Positions 27,211 to 36,309 of a stretch of DNA of 64,000 bases are shown here, piece by piece (position 1 is the first letter of the stretch; each line of letters opens with the position of its first letter). The notes under the pieces are model-generated. The model was not told where the DNA came from and did no database searches. It saw nothing but the letters and a program-made list of their open reading frames with translations. The position numbers were made by a program, and so were the translations under genes. Source of the DNA: Agrobacterium tumefaciens. GTDB taxonomy: Bacteria; Pseudomonadota; Alphaproteobacteria; Rhizobiales; Rhizobiaceae. The stretch lies in NCBI RefSeq assembly GCF_013318015.2, contig NZ_CP115842.1, positions 124,001-188,000 of the forward strand. Reading direction: 5' to 3'.

Positions 27211-29616
27211 TCATTCGCCGAGGCGAACGGTGAAATCCTGGTTTTCCCAATTCCCTGTGTTTGGCCAAAAGAAAGTAAAAACGATTGCGTCGCCCGCCGC
27301 CATATCCTGAACGGGCAAGTCGACGAAATACGTGCCAATGCCGGAAGCAATCGTTCTGGTGTCGCTGGTCGTCACCCAGCCATCCGCACTCCAGTGCACG
27401 ACAGCATCATCCGTCAGTTCGAGCCGCAACATCTTGCCGGCCGGCATCCCGGCAATCTTGTTATTGAAACACCAGATCCGAAGGTGCGACGGCATCTTGC
27501 TGAGGATGTAGCGCTCCACACCCTGCGGCGGCATGTCGAAAACGGAACCATCGGCAAGCGACCGCAGAAGCTTGATATGTTCAGCATGCGCCCAGACCAG
27601 CGGCATCGCACTTCCTGAGGGCTGGCCGTAGAAAAGCTCGTATTCGGGGATGTCGGGCTGGTCCCAGAGCTGCTCGGGGAAAAGGCCGTTCCCACCGGCC
27701 GATTTTTCCAGCGTTACCAGCAGCGCTTCGGCCACCTCCCGCCTTCCCGCAGCAAGCTCGTAATGGGCGCGTTCGCCGGTCAAAAGCGGCCATGGCCGCC
27801 CCTGCCCGGTGCCGTCGAATGCTGCTCCATCGGCGTGCTCACCATATCCATCGCCCGTATATCTATACCATACAGGCCCCTGCGGCAGATCGGCACGCAG
27901 GCAATGGTCGATTGCTTTGATCGTCGCGAGAATATGCGGATCGTCAGGCGCGCGCAGGCCGAAGCGAACTAGGGCAAGCGCATCGGGGCTGATGACGTCG
28001 CTGGTCGGCAGCGTGGAACGGTCCGGCGTCTGGTTGCGGATAGGCGTATCGCCGAATGGTCGAGCTATGTCGGTCGCGTCAGGCGAAGCGATGCGAACAT
28101 AGTGGCCGGAAATGCCAAGCGCGGCGCAGAATGTCTCGTCACCGGCAAAGGTCCATCGTTCGATCTGCTCGTTCCAGCAATCAGCCGTTTCCCGTAGATG
28201 CACGGCTACGGCAGCATCACCGTCCATATCGATAAGGTCGGCAGCGGCAAGCAGCGCAGCGATCTCGACGGCAAGGGTGAAGGGACTGTAGCCGGCATCC
28301 TCTTCCCACCTGTCCTCACCGGTCGTCGGGCCGTTTGCCAGAATATAGGCCGCGGCGCGGTGGATCATCGGCATAAAATCCGCCCGCGTGGCATGATCCA
28401 GGTGACCATGTCGATGCAGCATATCCGCCAGCAGGATCGGAAAGGCGCATTCATCCATCTGGACGCCTGGCCAATAGGGTTTGCCATCCAGCCAGAGATT
28501 TTGCGGCCAGCGGCCCGATGGCTGCTGTACCTGACGAAGATAATTGAGGATCGCCAGCGCCTCGTGGTGATCGCCGGCCGCCAGAAATCCGCCGGCCGCT
28601 TCCACCAGATCGCGCGGCCAGACCAGATGATAACCACCGAGATCGTCATCGCTCTTCGATGCTCCCCAAGGGATCGACAGGCTTGCAACAACAGCGCCCG
28701 GTCGGTCGGCGGCACGATGTGCGGCGAGCACTGCTGTCGACACCCGATAGGAATTGATGCCGTGATGCGTATCGCGGTCGAGCGTTTCCAGCCGGTCTTG
28801 CCAGTTGCGCCAGTTGGCAACGTAGGCCTCGTGCGCCCGTTCAAAGCCATGCTTCAGACTATAAACGGCCGCCGCAGCCGCTTCATATTCCGTCTCGCCA
28901 AAGCCGAGCGCCAATGTTGCCGCGCCATTGACATCACTGAAGTCGATCTCACCTGCCAGCGAGACATTTCCGTCATCGGCTCGCTGGTACTCTTCAACGA
29001 TGCGTCCGTGCCGATGCAACTGCTGCCAACCATCGGAAACACCCACGAAACCGGCGCTGACTGCCCGCCAGGGCAGATCGCAGACAAGCGCAAGATATCG
29101 TGAACGGCCGGTCGCGAAGAGGACCTGATGTCCCTCATAGTCGCCAATCCAAGCCGAGTTAAGATTGCCTGCATTGACGAGATGAGGTGCCAGCAGCGCA
29201 GTCACGCGATAATCCGAAATTTGTCCCTTCAGGGGAATGAACGAAAGCTGCTGAAGAACACTGGCTCGCGCGGGATCGCTGATCACCTGTTTCTCAATTC
29301 TGAACGAGCCATCCGTCGCCGTATTGGTAATGTGAAATGCCGGAATTCCACTTTTAAAAGGGCGGGTGACGGATACGCAGTCGCGTTTTTCTTCCGAAAA
29401 GTAACCCTCAGGCCCAGTGACAACAAAACCGAGATCGCGGGTGCAGGCACTGTCTATCCTCGGATAATAGACCTCGTTCAGAATGCCGTGGCTGAGCGTG
29501 AACCAGATAGGCGATGCTTCCGACAGCGCAGTGCCGACCCCGTTTTTGGCGCTCGACGTCCAGCGCGCTTCTATGCCAGGCGCGCCCGGTGCAAAATCCA
29601 GTCCGGTGCGCATCAT
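27211..29616 (-). CDS. GH15 glucoamylase (glucan 1,4-alpha-glucosidase)
   Basis: An 801-residue family-15 glycoside hydrolase releasing glucose from alpha-glucans or related glucosides. An N-terminal beta-sandwich (~1-270) precedes an (alpha/alpha)6 barrel. Barrel motifs are YHLVWPRDLVEAAGGFLAAG, WPQNLWLDGKPYWPGVQMDE, the general-acid region RWEEDAGYSPFTLAVEIAAL and the base region GLFPEQLWDQPD. No signal peptide is present, so it is probably cytoplasmic, suited to stored glycogen or imported oligosaccharides. It is first in the operon GH15-gnd-zwf-ppgK, so the glucose it frees can go straight into the oxidative pentose phosphate route. Confidence 0.92.
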   Translation of the reverse strand: MMRTGLDFAPGAPGIEARWTSSAKNGVGTALSEASPIWFTLSHGILNEVYYPRIDSACTRDLGFVVTGPEGYFSEEKRDCVSVTRPFKSGIPAFHITNTATDGSFRIEKQVISDPARASVLQQLSFIPLKGQISDYRVTALLAPHLVNAGNLNSAWIGDYEGHQVLFATGRSRYLALVCDLPWRAVSAGFVGVSDGWQQLHRHGRIVEEYQRADDGNVSLAGEIDFSDVNGAATLALGFGETEYEAAAAAVYSLKHGFERAHEAYVANWRNWQDRLETLDRDTHHGINSYRVSTAVLAAHRAADRPGAVVASLSIPWGASKSDDDLGGYHLVWPRDLVEAAGGFLAAGDHHEALAILNYLRQVQQPSGRWPQNLWLDGKPYWPGVQMDECAFPILLADMLHRHGHLDHATRADFMPMIHRAAAYILANGPTTGEDRWEEDAGYSPFTLAVEIAALLAAADLIDMDGDAAVAVHLRETADCWNEQIERWTFAGDETFCAALGISGHYVRIASPDATDIARPFGDTPIRNQTPDRSTLPTSDVISPDALALVRFGLRAPDDPHILATIKAIDHCLRADLPQGPVWYRYTGDGYGEHADGAAFDGTGQGRPWPLLTGERAHYELAAGRREVAEALLVTLEKSAGGNGLFPEQLWDQPDIPEYELFYGQPSGSAMPLVWAHAEHIKLLRSLADGSVFDMPPQGVERYILSKMPSHLRIWCFNNKIAGMPAGKMLRLELTDDAVVHWSADGWVTTSDTRTIASGIGTYFVDLPVQDMAAGDAIVFTFFWPNTGNWENQDFTVRLGE

Positions 29617-29961
29617 GAAATGTCTCGGTTACGCTGATGAGGCAGACGAAAGTGGCGCGAATTGCAGTCCTGAAAAGTCATGACGGGGTATCTCGACCTT
29701 GAACCAAGGCTCTGTTCCTGGATAACAACAGGAAACGGGCTTACCGGTTCCTTGCTCATATCCACAACGGATGCAGCCTCGCCATAAAGCTAGGTATTGG
29801 CGAACTGGTACACAACTAAAGATTTGGTAATTTAAGCCGCGCCGCGCGTGGAGGTTTTGGGTTGCAGGACCAACACGCTCAGCCACCAAGCCGCCGCTGG
29901 AGCGGGCGGCCGTTGTGGATCACACCGATATTGCCGATGAACCGGCTATTCCAAGTGGACA
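29617..29961. other. Intergenic region upstream of the GH15 operon
   Basis: 345 bases between the FGGY kinase stop and the GH15 start, with an AT-richer centre (about 29810-29835). No gene was recognised; the GH15 operon promoter is expected here but no clear -35/-10 pair was identified. Confidence 0.35.
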
Positions 29962-31362
29962 TCAACCGCCCGACCAGCCCCTCGCATTGCCTATGGCGCG
30001 TGCAAAGCGAGCGTGATCCGCTTCTTCGACCGATCCGTCGGGTTTGAATATCTCGGCATCTTTTCGCATGGCGGTTACATCGATATCGCACAGTTCCGCG
30101 AGACCAAGCGCCGTCAACTCGCGCATGGCCGGAACGCAGATGGTCCGACCACTGGCAGCGGCCAGGAAACGGGCGAAATAGCGACTGTTCGACAGGCCGC
30201 CATCTATCGAAATCGTATCGCCGATGGGAACGAAAGTCTGCGCGGCTTCGATCAACCGAACCGTCAGCAACGCAATGCCCTCAAGCAGGGCGCGCACCAT
30301 GTCACTCCGCGCCGTTGCGTGGTCCATGCCGATGAAAAGCGGTACGGCCTGTCTATCCCAATATGGCGCAGCAAGGCCCGAAAATGCAGGCACGAACACC
30401 AGTCCACGACGAACGGCCGATGAACCCTCAAAACCGTCAAGTTCGGTATTGTCAACATAAAGGCCGATCTTTCGCGCCCATTCCAGCGCGGCACCGGCGT
30501 CATAAACCCCGCCTTCTATGGCGAAAATGGCCGCGCCGCCTTGCTTCTGCCAGCCAATGGTGGGCAGAAGCTCCACCGCCAACGGGCGTTCGTGACCAGC
30601 GATGGCCAACAGGAAGGCGCCCGTGCCGAAGGTTATCTTACAATCGCCCGGTTTGCGGCAACCGTGCCCATAAAGCGCCGCCTGCTGATCGACGATGGAA
30701 ACGCGAATGGGCGTTCCCTCGATGGAACCGAAGCCGCCATTAACAGGACCGATTGTGGGCAGGCAATCCAGCGGCACCCCATGAAGAGCGCAGAGTTCCG
30801 GGCTCCAGGCACCGGTTGCCAGATCAAGCAGTCCCGTCCGCGAGGCCGTTGCAAGGTCGGTGCGGAAACAGCTTGTAAGCCGATCCAGAAAGAATGCGTC
30901 GGTGGTGCCCAGGCGCAACCGCCCTTCGGCTCTCGCCCGTGCCACCGCCGGATTGTGCCTTAGCAACCACGACAGTTTGCTCGCCGAAAAATAGGGATCG
31001 AGCGGCAATCCGCAAATCTCTTTCGATCGTTCCGCAGCCGATTGGGGCAACGCGGCCAGGGCTTCGGCGGTGCGGGCATCCTGCCAGACGATGACCGGCG
31101 AAAGCGCTTCCCCACTCTTGGCATCCCACGCCAGGCAACTCTCGCCCTGGTTGGCGATCGCGATCGCATCTACCGGCCCGGCATCGGCCAGTACCGCGCG
31201 GATGTTGCGCAACAGCTCTTCCGGATCATGCTCCACATGGCCGGGGTTTGGATAGAACTGTGCATGACGCAGGCTTGAGACGAGTTGCGCCGTGCCATCG
31301 TCGCTTATCACAAGGCATCGGGTCGACGTCGTTCCCTGATCGATCGCCGCTATGCGCATCAA
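29962..31362 (-). CDS. FGGY-family kinase, glycerol-kinase-like
   Basis: A 466-residue FGGY carbohydrate kinase. The N-terminal phosphate motif is IAAIDQGTTSTRCLVISDDG. AIANQGESCLAWDAKSGEAL and VIVWQDARTAE match glycerol-kinase-like positions, with the catalytic Asp expected in SIVDQQAALYGHG, and FGTGAFLLAIAG and SIDGGLSNSRYFARFLA are the other FGGY signatures. It is closest by eye to glycerol kinase but shorter (~500 usual), so a different polyol is possible. It is the last gene of the eut-linked cluster and its start overlaps the stop of the preceding flavoprotein gene by ATGA. That coupling, with GlpA/GlpB-like partners, suggests a polyol or polyol phosphate is oxidised. Confidence 0.85.
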   Translation of the reverse strand: MMRIAAIDQGTTSTRCLVISDDGTAQLVSSLRHAQFYPNPGHVEHDPEELLRNIRAVLADAGPVDAIAIANQGESCLAWDAKSGEALSPVIVWQDARTAEALAALPQSAAERSKEICGLPLDPYFSASKLSWLLRHNPAVARARAEGRLRLGTTDAFFLDRLTSCFRTDLATASRTGLLDLATGAWSPELCALHGVPLDCLPTIGPVNGGFGSIEGTPIRVSIVDQQAALYGHGCRKPGDCKITFGTGAFLLAIAGHERPLAVELLPTIGWQKQGGAAIFAIEGGVYDAGAALEWARKIGLYVDNTELDGFEGSSAVRRGLVFVPAFSGLAAPYWDRQAVPLFIGMDHATARSDMVRALLEGIALLTVRLIEAAQTFVPIGDTISIDGGLSNSRYFARFLAAASGRTICVPAMRELTALGLAELCDIDVTAMRKDAEIFKPDGSVEEADHARFARAIGNARGWSGG

Positions 31363-32621
31363 TTCGTCTCCTGAAAGTGAAAGGCAATCTGGGTCGCCTC
31401 AACGACGGCGCGGGGAATGGGCACAAGCACACGGCGTTCCGGCAGCCACCTGCCGGACTTGCTCCACACTTCCGTTCCATCAAGATGAAGCGAAAGCCTG
31501 CCTCGAACACGTCTGATGAAGCGCAGCTGAAAATCGAGAAAAGCCGGCCGGTCAAGTCCCCCCGATCGCACCATGGTGGGTACCGCGAGTTTGAGCGGGT
31601 CGGCGAAAGCGATACGCACTGCCTTTGCGTTGCAGAGTTCGCGGGTGAGATCGTCGGCAACGGCAGCACCCACGCGGCGGCCTTCGCGAAACGACCAGCC
31701 ACCCGTTTCCACGGCCCGCAATACGTTCCCCGTGGCGAAGAACATCGGGTTGGCCATCCGGCCGTCCTGATCGATCGTAGGGCCATCGCTGCCTGCCGCC
31801 ACATCAACAGGGGATGCGTTCAGAAGCGTTGCCTCCGGCGTGAACCGCCCGGTGAGGAGAACACCATCGCACTTGACGGTGAGGATACGGCCATCTGCCA
31901 GCCGGATGTCGGCCTCCTCGACACGACCGCTCCCACGAATGTCCACAAGTGTTGCGCGGCAATAAAAGGGCACTCCGACCAATCGCGGAAACCACCGGAA
32001 AAGCGACCGCGCCAGCGGTTCCGGCTCAGGCTCGATCATCGCCACCGGCCGCGCGCCATGCGTTAGGCATGTGAGAAGCGCGGAAAAGGAAATCAGTTCC
32101 GAACCAAGGATAAGCGGCCGGCGAAAGGGCATGATGCCGTGAAAGGCGACATAGGATTGCAGCGTGCCGGTGGTGATCACTCCCACCGGCCGGTCGCCCG
32201 GCAGGAGCCGCGCTGAGCGTGGTTTTTCCCGCGCGCCGGTCGCCAGCACAATGCGCCGGGCCTTCAACGTTTCCACGCCGCGCGCAGACGTAACCAGCAG
32301 CGTACCGTCCTGTCCGAGTTCCACCACGGCATGACCGGTGCGGACATCGACGCCCGCATCCTGCGCCTGCCGCTGCAGACGTCGCGCATAGGCCGGGCCG
32401 AAATAAACGCGTCCGAATTCGCGCATGCCGAAAGGCGAATGTGTGCAATGACGGGGTGCGCCGCCAAGGGCTGGCTCACGCTCGAGGATCCTCACACGCG
32501 CAACACCGCGTGCTTTCAGCTCCAGCGCTGCCGCCACGCCCGCCGGGCCGCCGCCGACCACGATTACATCTGCATCCCGAATGTTTTCTTGCGTCTGCTG
32601 AAAAGGCTTCCGGGAGCTCAT
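31359..32621 (-). CDS. GlpB/HcnB-like FAD/NAD(P)-dependent oxidoreductase
   Basis: A 420-residue pyridine-nucleotide-disulfide-type flavoprotein. The FAD motif VIVVGGGPAGVAAALELKAR begins near residue 19, ATGAREKPR (about 127-135) is the second nucleotide-site motif, and FFATGNVLRAVETGGWSFRE is the C-terminal FAD-contact strand. Proteins of this type pair with a [2Fe-2S]-bearing GlpA-like partner in polyol-phosphate, hydroxyproline and opine/octopine oxidase complexes. It overlaps both neighbours by ATGA (32618-32621 and 31359-31362), so the two flavoproteins and the kinase are made as a set. Electron acceptor and substrate are not visible. Confidence 0.83.
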   Translation of the reverse strand: MSSRKPFQQTQENIRDADVIVVGGGPAGVAAALELKARGVARVRILEREPALGGAPRHCTHSPFGMREFGRVYFGPAYARRLQRQAQDAGVDVRTGHAVVELGQDGTLLVTSARGVETLKARRIVLATGAREKPRSARLLPGDRPVGVITTGTLQSYVAFHGIMPFRRPLILGSELISFSALLTCLTHGARPVAMIEPEPEPLARSLFRWFPRLVGVPFYCRATLVDIRGSGRVEEADIRLADGRILTVKCDGVLLTGRFTPEATLLNASPVDVAAGSDGPTIDQDGRMANPMFFATGNVLRAVETGGWSFREGRRVGAAVADDLTRELCNAKAVRIAFADPLKLAVPTMVRSGGLDRPAFLDFQLRFIRRVRGRLSLHLDGTEVWSKSGRWLPERRVLVPIPRAVVEATQIAFHFQETN

Positions 32622-34015
32622 CGATCGTCTCCCGGACGGACCGCAAGCGGTACAGCCAGACGGTCGCCCGTCATCGCGGCCAGCCGGGCGTTGCAGTAAA
32701 ATCCCTGACAGCGCCCCATGCCGGCGCGGGTGCGCCGCCGCAGACCTCCGAAATCACCCGGCGGCACCAGGCTGGAAAATGTCGCCTCGATCTCACGGCG
32801 GGTGACAAGCTCGCAATGGCAGACGATTTCGCCATGATCAGCGCGCTGCCAGTCCCGCTCGCAGGTTTCGCTCAGGTTCGGCATCGTCACATGAGGCACT
32901 GCGGGCGGGGGCATGAAGCGCGTGCCGAAACTTTCGTGAAGCGCCAGAGCGTGCTGCGCCAGACCAAGTGCCGCGGTGAGACCGGTGGATCGCACGCCGC
33001 CAAGCGTGATCGCGCGCAGCTCCGGCCGTGCGGAAATCCGGTAATGTTTCTTCTCGGAGGCCGGGCGCAAGCCGGCATAGATAGCGGTCACGGGAATGGA
33101 GGCCAGTGCCGGAACGATCTCCCTGCCGCGCGTCAGCAGCGCTTCCAGCGCTGCCGTTTCTACCGTCGCACGCTCGCGGTCATCCTGTTCTTCCGCCGTC
33201 GGGCCGATGAGAACGTTGCCGAAGGCGGTTGGACACACAACGATGCCCTTGGTGATTTCGGTGGGAACGGGCAGGACGATGCGCGGCACGTGCCGGCGGG
33301 CGGCCTTGTCGAGAACGACGAATTGTCCCTTGCGAGGCTTGATGGTGAAGTCTGGGACAAGCCCCAGCCGCGCATCGACGATATCGCCGAACAATCCGGC
33401 CGCATTGACAACGCTCACCGCAAGAATCGGACCCGCCGTCGTCTCTATCCGCCACGCGCCATCAAACGCACCGGACAGAAATTCGGCGTTGCACACCAGC
33501 TGCGCGCCAAGCGCCACCGCTTGCGTAAGATAGCCCAGCGGCGCGGACCAGGGATCGATGACATGTTCACCCGGAACTTCGAGTGCTGCGACAAGACGGT
33601 CGGACAAGCCGGGCATGGATTCCCGGGCCTGCCGGGCCGTAAGCAGACCGAGCTCGGCAATGCCGTTGCGTCGCCCCTGCTCGGCGATCGCCTCCAGGCT
33701 TTGCGCCTCGTCGGGATTCCACGCACAGACCAACGCGCCGGTTTCAACGAGGCTAAGGCCCATCTGCCTGTGGATGGACAGATATTCTGCCCGACCTGCC
33801 TTCACCAATTCCAACTCCAGACTGCCTTCGGGCGCATCGAAGCCGGTGTGGAGGATAGCGCTGTTGGCCTTCGATGCACCGGAAAGAATATCGGACCCCT
33901 TCTCGATGATCACGACCTTCGCACCAGCCAGTGCGAAACGACGGGCAACCGCGCAACCGACCACCCCGGCACCGATGACGGCGACGTCGAATGCTGTGGA
34001 GAGGCTCTGGACCAT
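32618..34015 (-). CDS. GlpA-like FAD-dependent oxidoreductase with [2Fe-2S] BFD-like domain
   Basis: A 465-residue flavoprotein. A DAO/GlpA-type FAD domain starts with VAVIGAGVVGCAVARRFALA, and KANSAILHTGFDAPEGSLE is shared by glycerol-3-phosphate dehydrogenase (GlpA) and L-2-hydroxyglutarate oxidase. The C-terminal ~65 residues form a bacterioferritin-associated-ferredoxin-like domain with four cysteines, IVCHCELVTRRE and GRCQGFYCNARL, able to hold a [2Fe-2S] cluster. Start 34015 (MVQSLST) has an AAGG site upstream; the in-frame ATG 34081 gives a basic, non-conserved leader. It pairs with the next flavoprotein gene and lies 105 bases after eutC. G3P is the likeliest substrate by family, unproven. 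Confidence 0.85.
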   Translation of the reverse strand: MVQSLSTAFDVAVIGAGVVGCAVARRFALAGAKVVIIEKGSDILSGASKANSAILHTGFDAPEGSLELELVKAGRAEYLSIHRQMGLSLVETGALVCAWNPDEAQSLEAIAEQGRRNGIAELGLLTARQARESMPGLSDRLVAALEVPGEHVIDPWSAPLGYLTQAVALGAQLVCNAEFLSGAFDGAWRIETTAGPILAVSVVNAAGLFGDIVDARLGLVPDFTIKPRKGQFVVLDKAARRHVPRIVLPVPTEITKGIVVCPTAFGNVLIGPTAEEQDDRERATVETAALEALLTRGREIVPALASIPVTAIYAGLRPASEKKHYRISARPELRAITLGGVRSTGLTAALGLAQHALALHESFGTRFMPPPAVPHVTMPNLSETCERDWQRADHGEIVCHCELVTRREIEATFSSLVPPGDFGGLRRRTRAGMGRCQGFYCNARLAAMTGDRLAVPLAVRPGDDR

Positions 34016-34120
34016 GGACTTGCCTTTATTTTTGCGGTTCGAAAGCGAAATCAACAGGCGCAACGGATCGAGCCGATGCACCTTGCCGGTTCGTGGCTAT
34101 GAATGAGATCTGCTTTGTTT

Positions 34121-34897
34121 CTAGTCGGACAAAGCCATCAGCGGCTTTTCGAATTCAACCAGCGTCACGCCACTTGTCTCCTGCTGGCACATGGCGCTGA
34201 TCAGGGTCATGATCTTCCCCGCCGCTTCGACGGGCGGCACGCCACCATCACGAATATTGGAAATGCAGTTGCGTCGGGAATCCGGCAGCCCGGTCTCCGG
34301 CCTGAAGGTGACATAGGCGCCAAGACTGTCGGCTGCCGAAAGGCCCGGGCGCTCGCCAATCAGGATCACCGCCACCTTTGCGCCGAGCACGGCTCCCACA
34401 TCATCCGCCAGCGCAACCCGTGCCTGCGTGGCAAGTGTGATCGGCGCAACCGTCAATCCGTTGCTTGCAAGTAAATTAAGCAACGCCGTTGCCACCGGCA
34501 CTGCATTCATCTCCACAGCCGTTGCGGAAAGCCCGTCGGCGATTACCAGTGCGACATCGGCTCCCTTGGCCTGCCCGTCGAGCGCCAGACGGCCTTCGTC
34601 TGAAAGAGCACGGCCGAGATCGGGTCGGCGCAGGTAATCCGCACGGTCCTGCGCGCGGCTTGCGACATGCACGACATCCGCACCCGAAGCGCGCAAGTCA
34701 CGCTCCATTTTTTCAATGTCCAGCGGACGCCACACGGCCTGGCGCGCCTGCGCATGATCCAACAGAAATGTCTGTACCGCGCGCGTGGGCGGGCTTGCAC
34801 CCGTGCGGCCGAGCGCCACGCGTGCATCGGTTGCCACACGCAGGGCCTTGAGACGTTCCGGCGGGCTGGAGATGAGGGAGGGCCGGCGGTCACGCAT
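34121..34897 (-). CDS. eutC: Ethanolamine ammonia-lyase small subunit
   Basis: Small subunit of the adenosylcobalamin-dependent lyase that converts ethanolamine to acetaldehyde and ammonia. At 258 residues it is shorter than the E. coli protein (~295), mainly at the N-terminus. Recognisable segments are RVALGRTGASPPTRAVQTFL near residue 27, the cobalamin-contact stretches DVALVIADGLSATAVEMNAV and VAVILIGERPGLSAADSLGA, and RRNCISNIRDGGVPP. The start coincides with the eutB stop region (shared base 34897), so the subunits are co-translated. No eutA reactivase or shell-protein gene is nearby; this is the compact, microcompartment-free form common in soil bacteria. Confidence 0.95.
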   Translation of the reverse strand: MRDRRPSLISSPPERLKALRVATDARVALGRTGASPPTRAVQTFLLDHAQARQAVWRPLDIEKMERDLRASGADVVHVASRAQDRADYLRRPDLGRALSDEGRLALDGQAKGADVALVIADGLSATAVEMNAVPVATALLNLLASNGLTVAPITLATQARVALADDVGAVLGAKVAVILIGERPGLSAADSLGAYVTFRPETGLPDSRRNCISNIRDGGVPPVEAAGKIMTLISAMCQQETSGVTLVEFEKPLMALSD

Positions 34898-36297
34898 CAG
34901 GCGGCGTCCCTTCCAAGAAAATCAAGTTCGCGAAGCCCGCGGTTCATCAGCGCAGGGTTCTCGATCATATGGCCGGCGGCATCCGTGACGCCCATATTCA
35001 CCAGCCACTCCTCAAACTCCGGCGCAGGCCGACGCTTCAGCGTTTCGCGGGCATAGATTGAATCGTGATGGGAAAGCGTCTGGTAGTTCAGCATGACGTC
35101 GTCCGAGCCTGGCACGGTAATGACGAAGTTCACATCAGCGGCGCACAGCATGGTCAGCAGCACGTCCATGTCTTCCTGGTCGGCATCGGCGTGGTTGGTG
35201 TAGCAGACGTCGACACCCATCGGCAGGCCAAGCAGCTTTCCGCAGAAATGATCTTCAAGCCCGGCGCGAATGATCTGCTTGCCATTATAGAGATATTCCG
35301 GACCGATGAAGCCAACGACGGTATTCACCAGAAGCGGCGAGAATTCGCGCGCCACGGCATAGGCACGCGCCTCCATCGTTTGCTGATCGACACCAAAATG
35401 CGCATCGGCCGACAGGGCAGCCCCCTGCCCCGTCTCGAAATACATGAGGTCGCTGCCGATAGTTCCGCGCTTCAGCGACTGACCAGCCTCATGAGCCTCT
35501 CGCAGAACGGCAAGATCAATGCCGAAGCCCGCATTGGCCTTCTGGGAACCGGCAATCGACTGGAAAACCAGATCGACGGGTGCAGCGCGCTCCATCGCCT
35601 TGATAGCCGTCGTCACATGGCCAAGGCAGCAGGTCTGGGTTGGAATGTCCAGCCATTGCCGCAGATCGTCAAGCAACTGCACGACGCGGATATAGTCCGT
35701 CACAGCGCTGGTGGCCGGGTTAACACCGATCACCGCATCGCCGCTCCCCAGCAGCAACCCGTCAATGGCCGAGATGGCGATGCCACGGGAACTGTCAGTC
35801 GGATGATTGGGTTGGTTGCGGGTGGAAAGGCGGCCGGAAAGACCAATCGTGTTGCGAAAACGGGTCACGACTTCCCGTTTGGCCGATACCGTCACGAGAT
35901 CCTGCAGACGCATGATCTTGGAGACTGCCGCCACCATTTCCGGTGTCAGACCCCAACTTACCGCTTCAAGTTCCGCGTGCCCGACCTTGGAATTGAGCAG
36001 CCACTCGCGAAATTCGCCAACCGTCAGAGAAGACACCGGCGCGAAGGCCAGTGCGTCGTGCTGGCGCGCGATCAGGGCCGAAATCTCGTCCTCGTCCGAG
36101 GCGATCAATTCCTGTGCAACAAAGGTGGAAAGCGGCAGATCGGCCAGCGCCATCTGCGCCGCCAGTCTCTCCACCGGCCCTTCCGCCGCGATCCCGGCCA
36201 ATTGGTCACCGGACCTTTCCGGCGTCGCCTTTGCCATCAGGGTTTTCAGATCGTCGAAACGATAGGTCGTGCCGGCTGCGATCTGTCGATAAGCCAT
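34897..36297 (-). CDS. eutB: Ethanolamine ammonia-lyase large subunit
   Basis: Catalytic TIM-barrel subunit (466 residues; ~453 in E. coli). Diagnostic stretches are GRLSTRNQPNHPTDSSRGIA, GSGDAVIGVNPATSAVTDYI near residue 205, the substrate-site region VFQSIAGSQKANAGFGIDLA near 258, MYFETGQGAALSADAHFGVD near 308 and VVGFIGPEYLYNGKQIIRAG near 347. Together with eutC it needs coenzyme B12. It follows an ABC importer permease by 12 bases, so substrate uptake and cleavage are in one transcript. The acetaldehyde produced would need an aldehyde dehydrogenase, which is not in the window. Confidence 0.96.
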   Translation of the reverse strand: MAYRQIAAGTTYRFDDLKTLMAKATPERSGDQLAGIAAEGPVERLAAQMALADLPLSTFVAQELIASDEDEISALIARQHDALAFAPVSSLTVGEFREWLLNSKVGHAELEAVSWGLTPEMVAAVSKIMRLQDLVTVSAKREVVTRFRNTIGLSGRLSTRNQPNHPTDSSRGIAISAIDGLLLGSGDAVIGVNPATSAVTDYIRVVQLLDDLRQWLDIPTQTCCLGHVTTAIKAMERAAPVDLVFQSIAGSQKANAGFGIDLAVLREAHEAGQSLKRGTIGSDLMYFETGQGAALSADAHFGVDQQTMEARAYAVAREFSPLLVNTVVGFIGPEYLYNGKQIIRAGLEDHFCGKLLGLPMGVDVCYTNHADADQEDMDVLLTMLCAADVNFVITVPGSDDVMLNYQTLSHHDSIYARETLKRRPAPEFEEWLVNMGVTDAAGHMIENPALMNRGLRELDFLGRDAA

Positions 36298-36309
36298 TTT
36301 TCCGGCCCC

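Noticed and set aside
32441..34102. 553-codon plus-strand open frame over the flavoprotein genes
   Set aside because: Antisense shadow of conserved FAD-binding genes; composition rich in His, Arg and Gly without domains.
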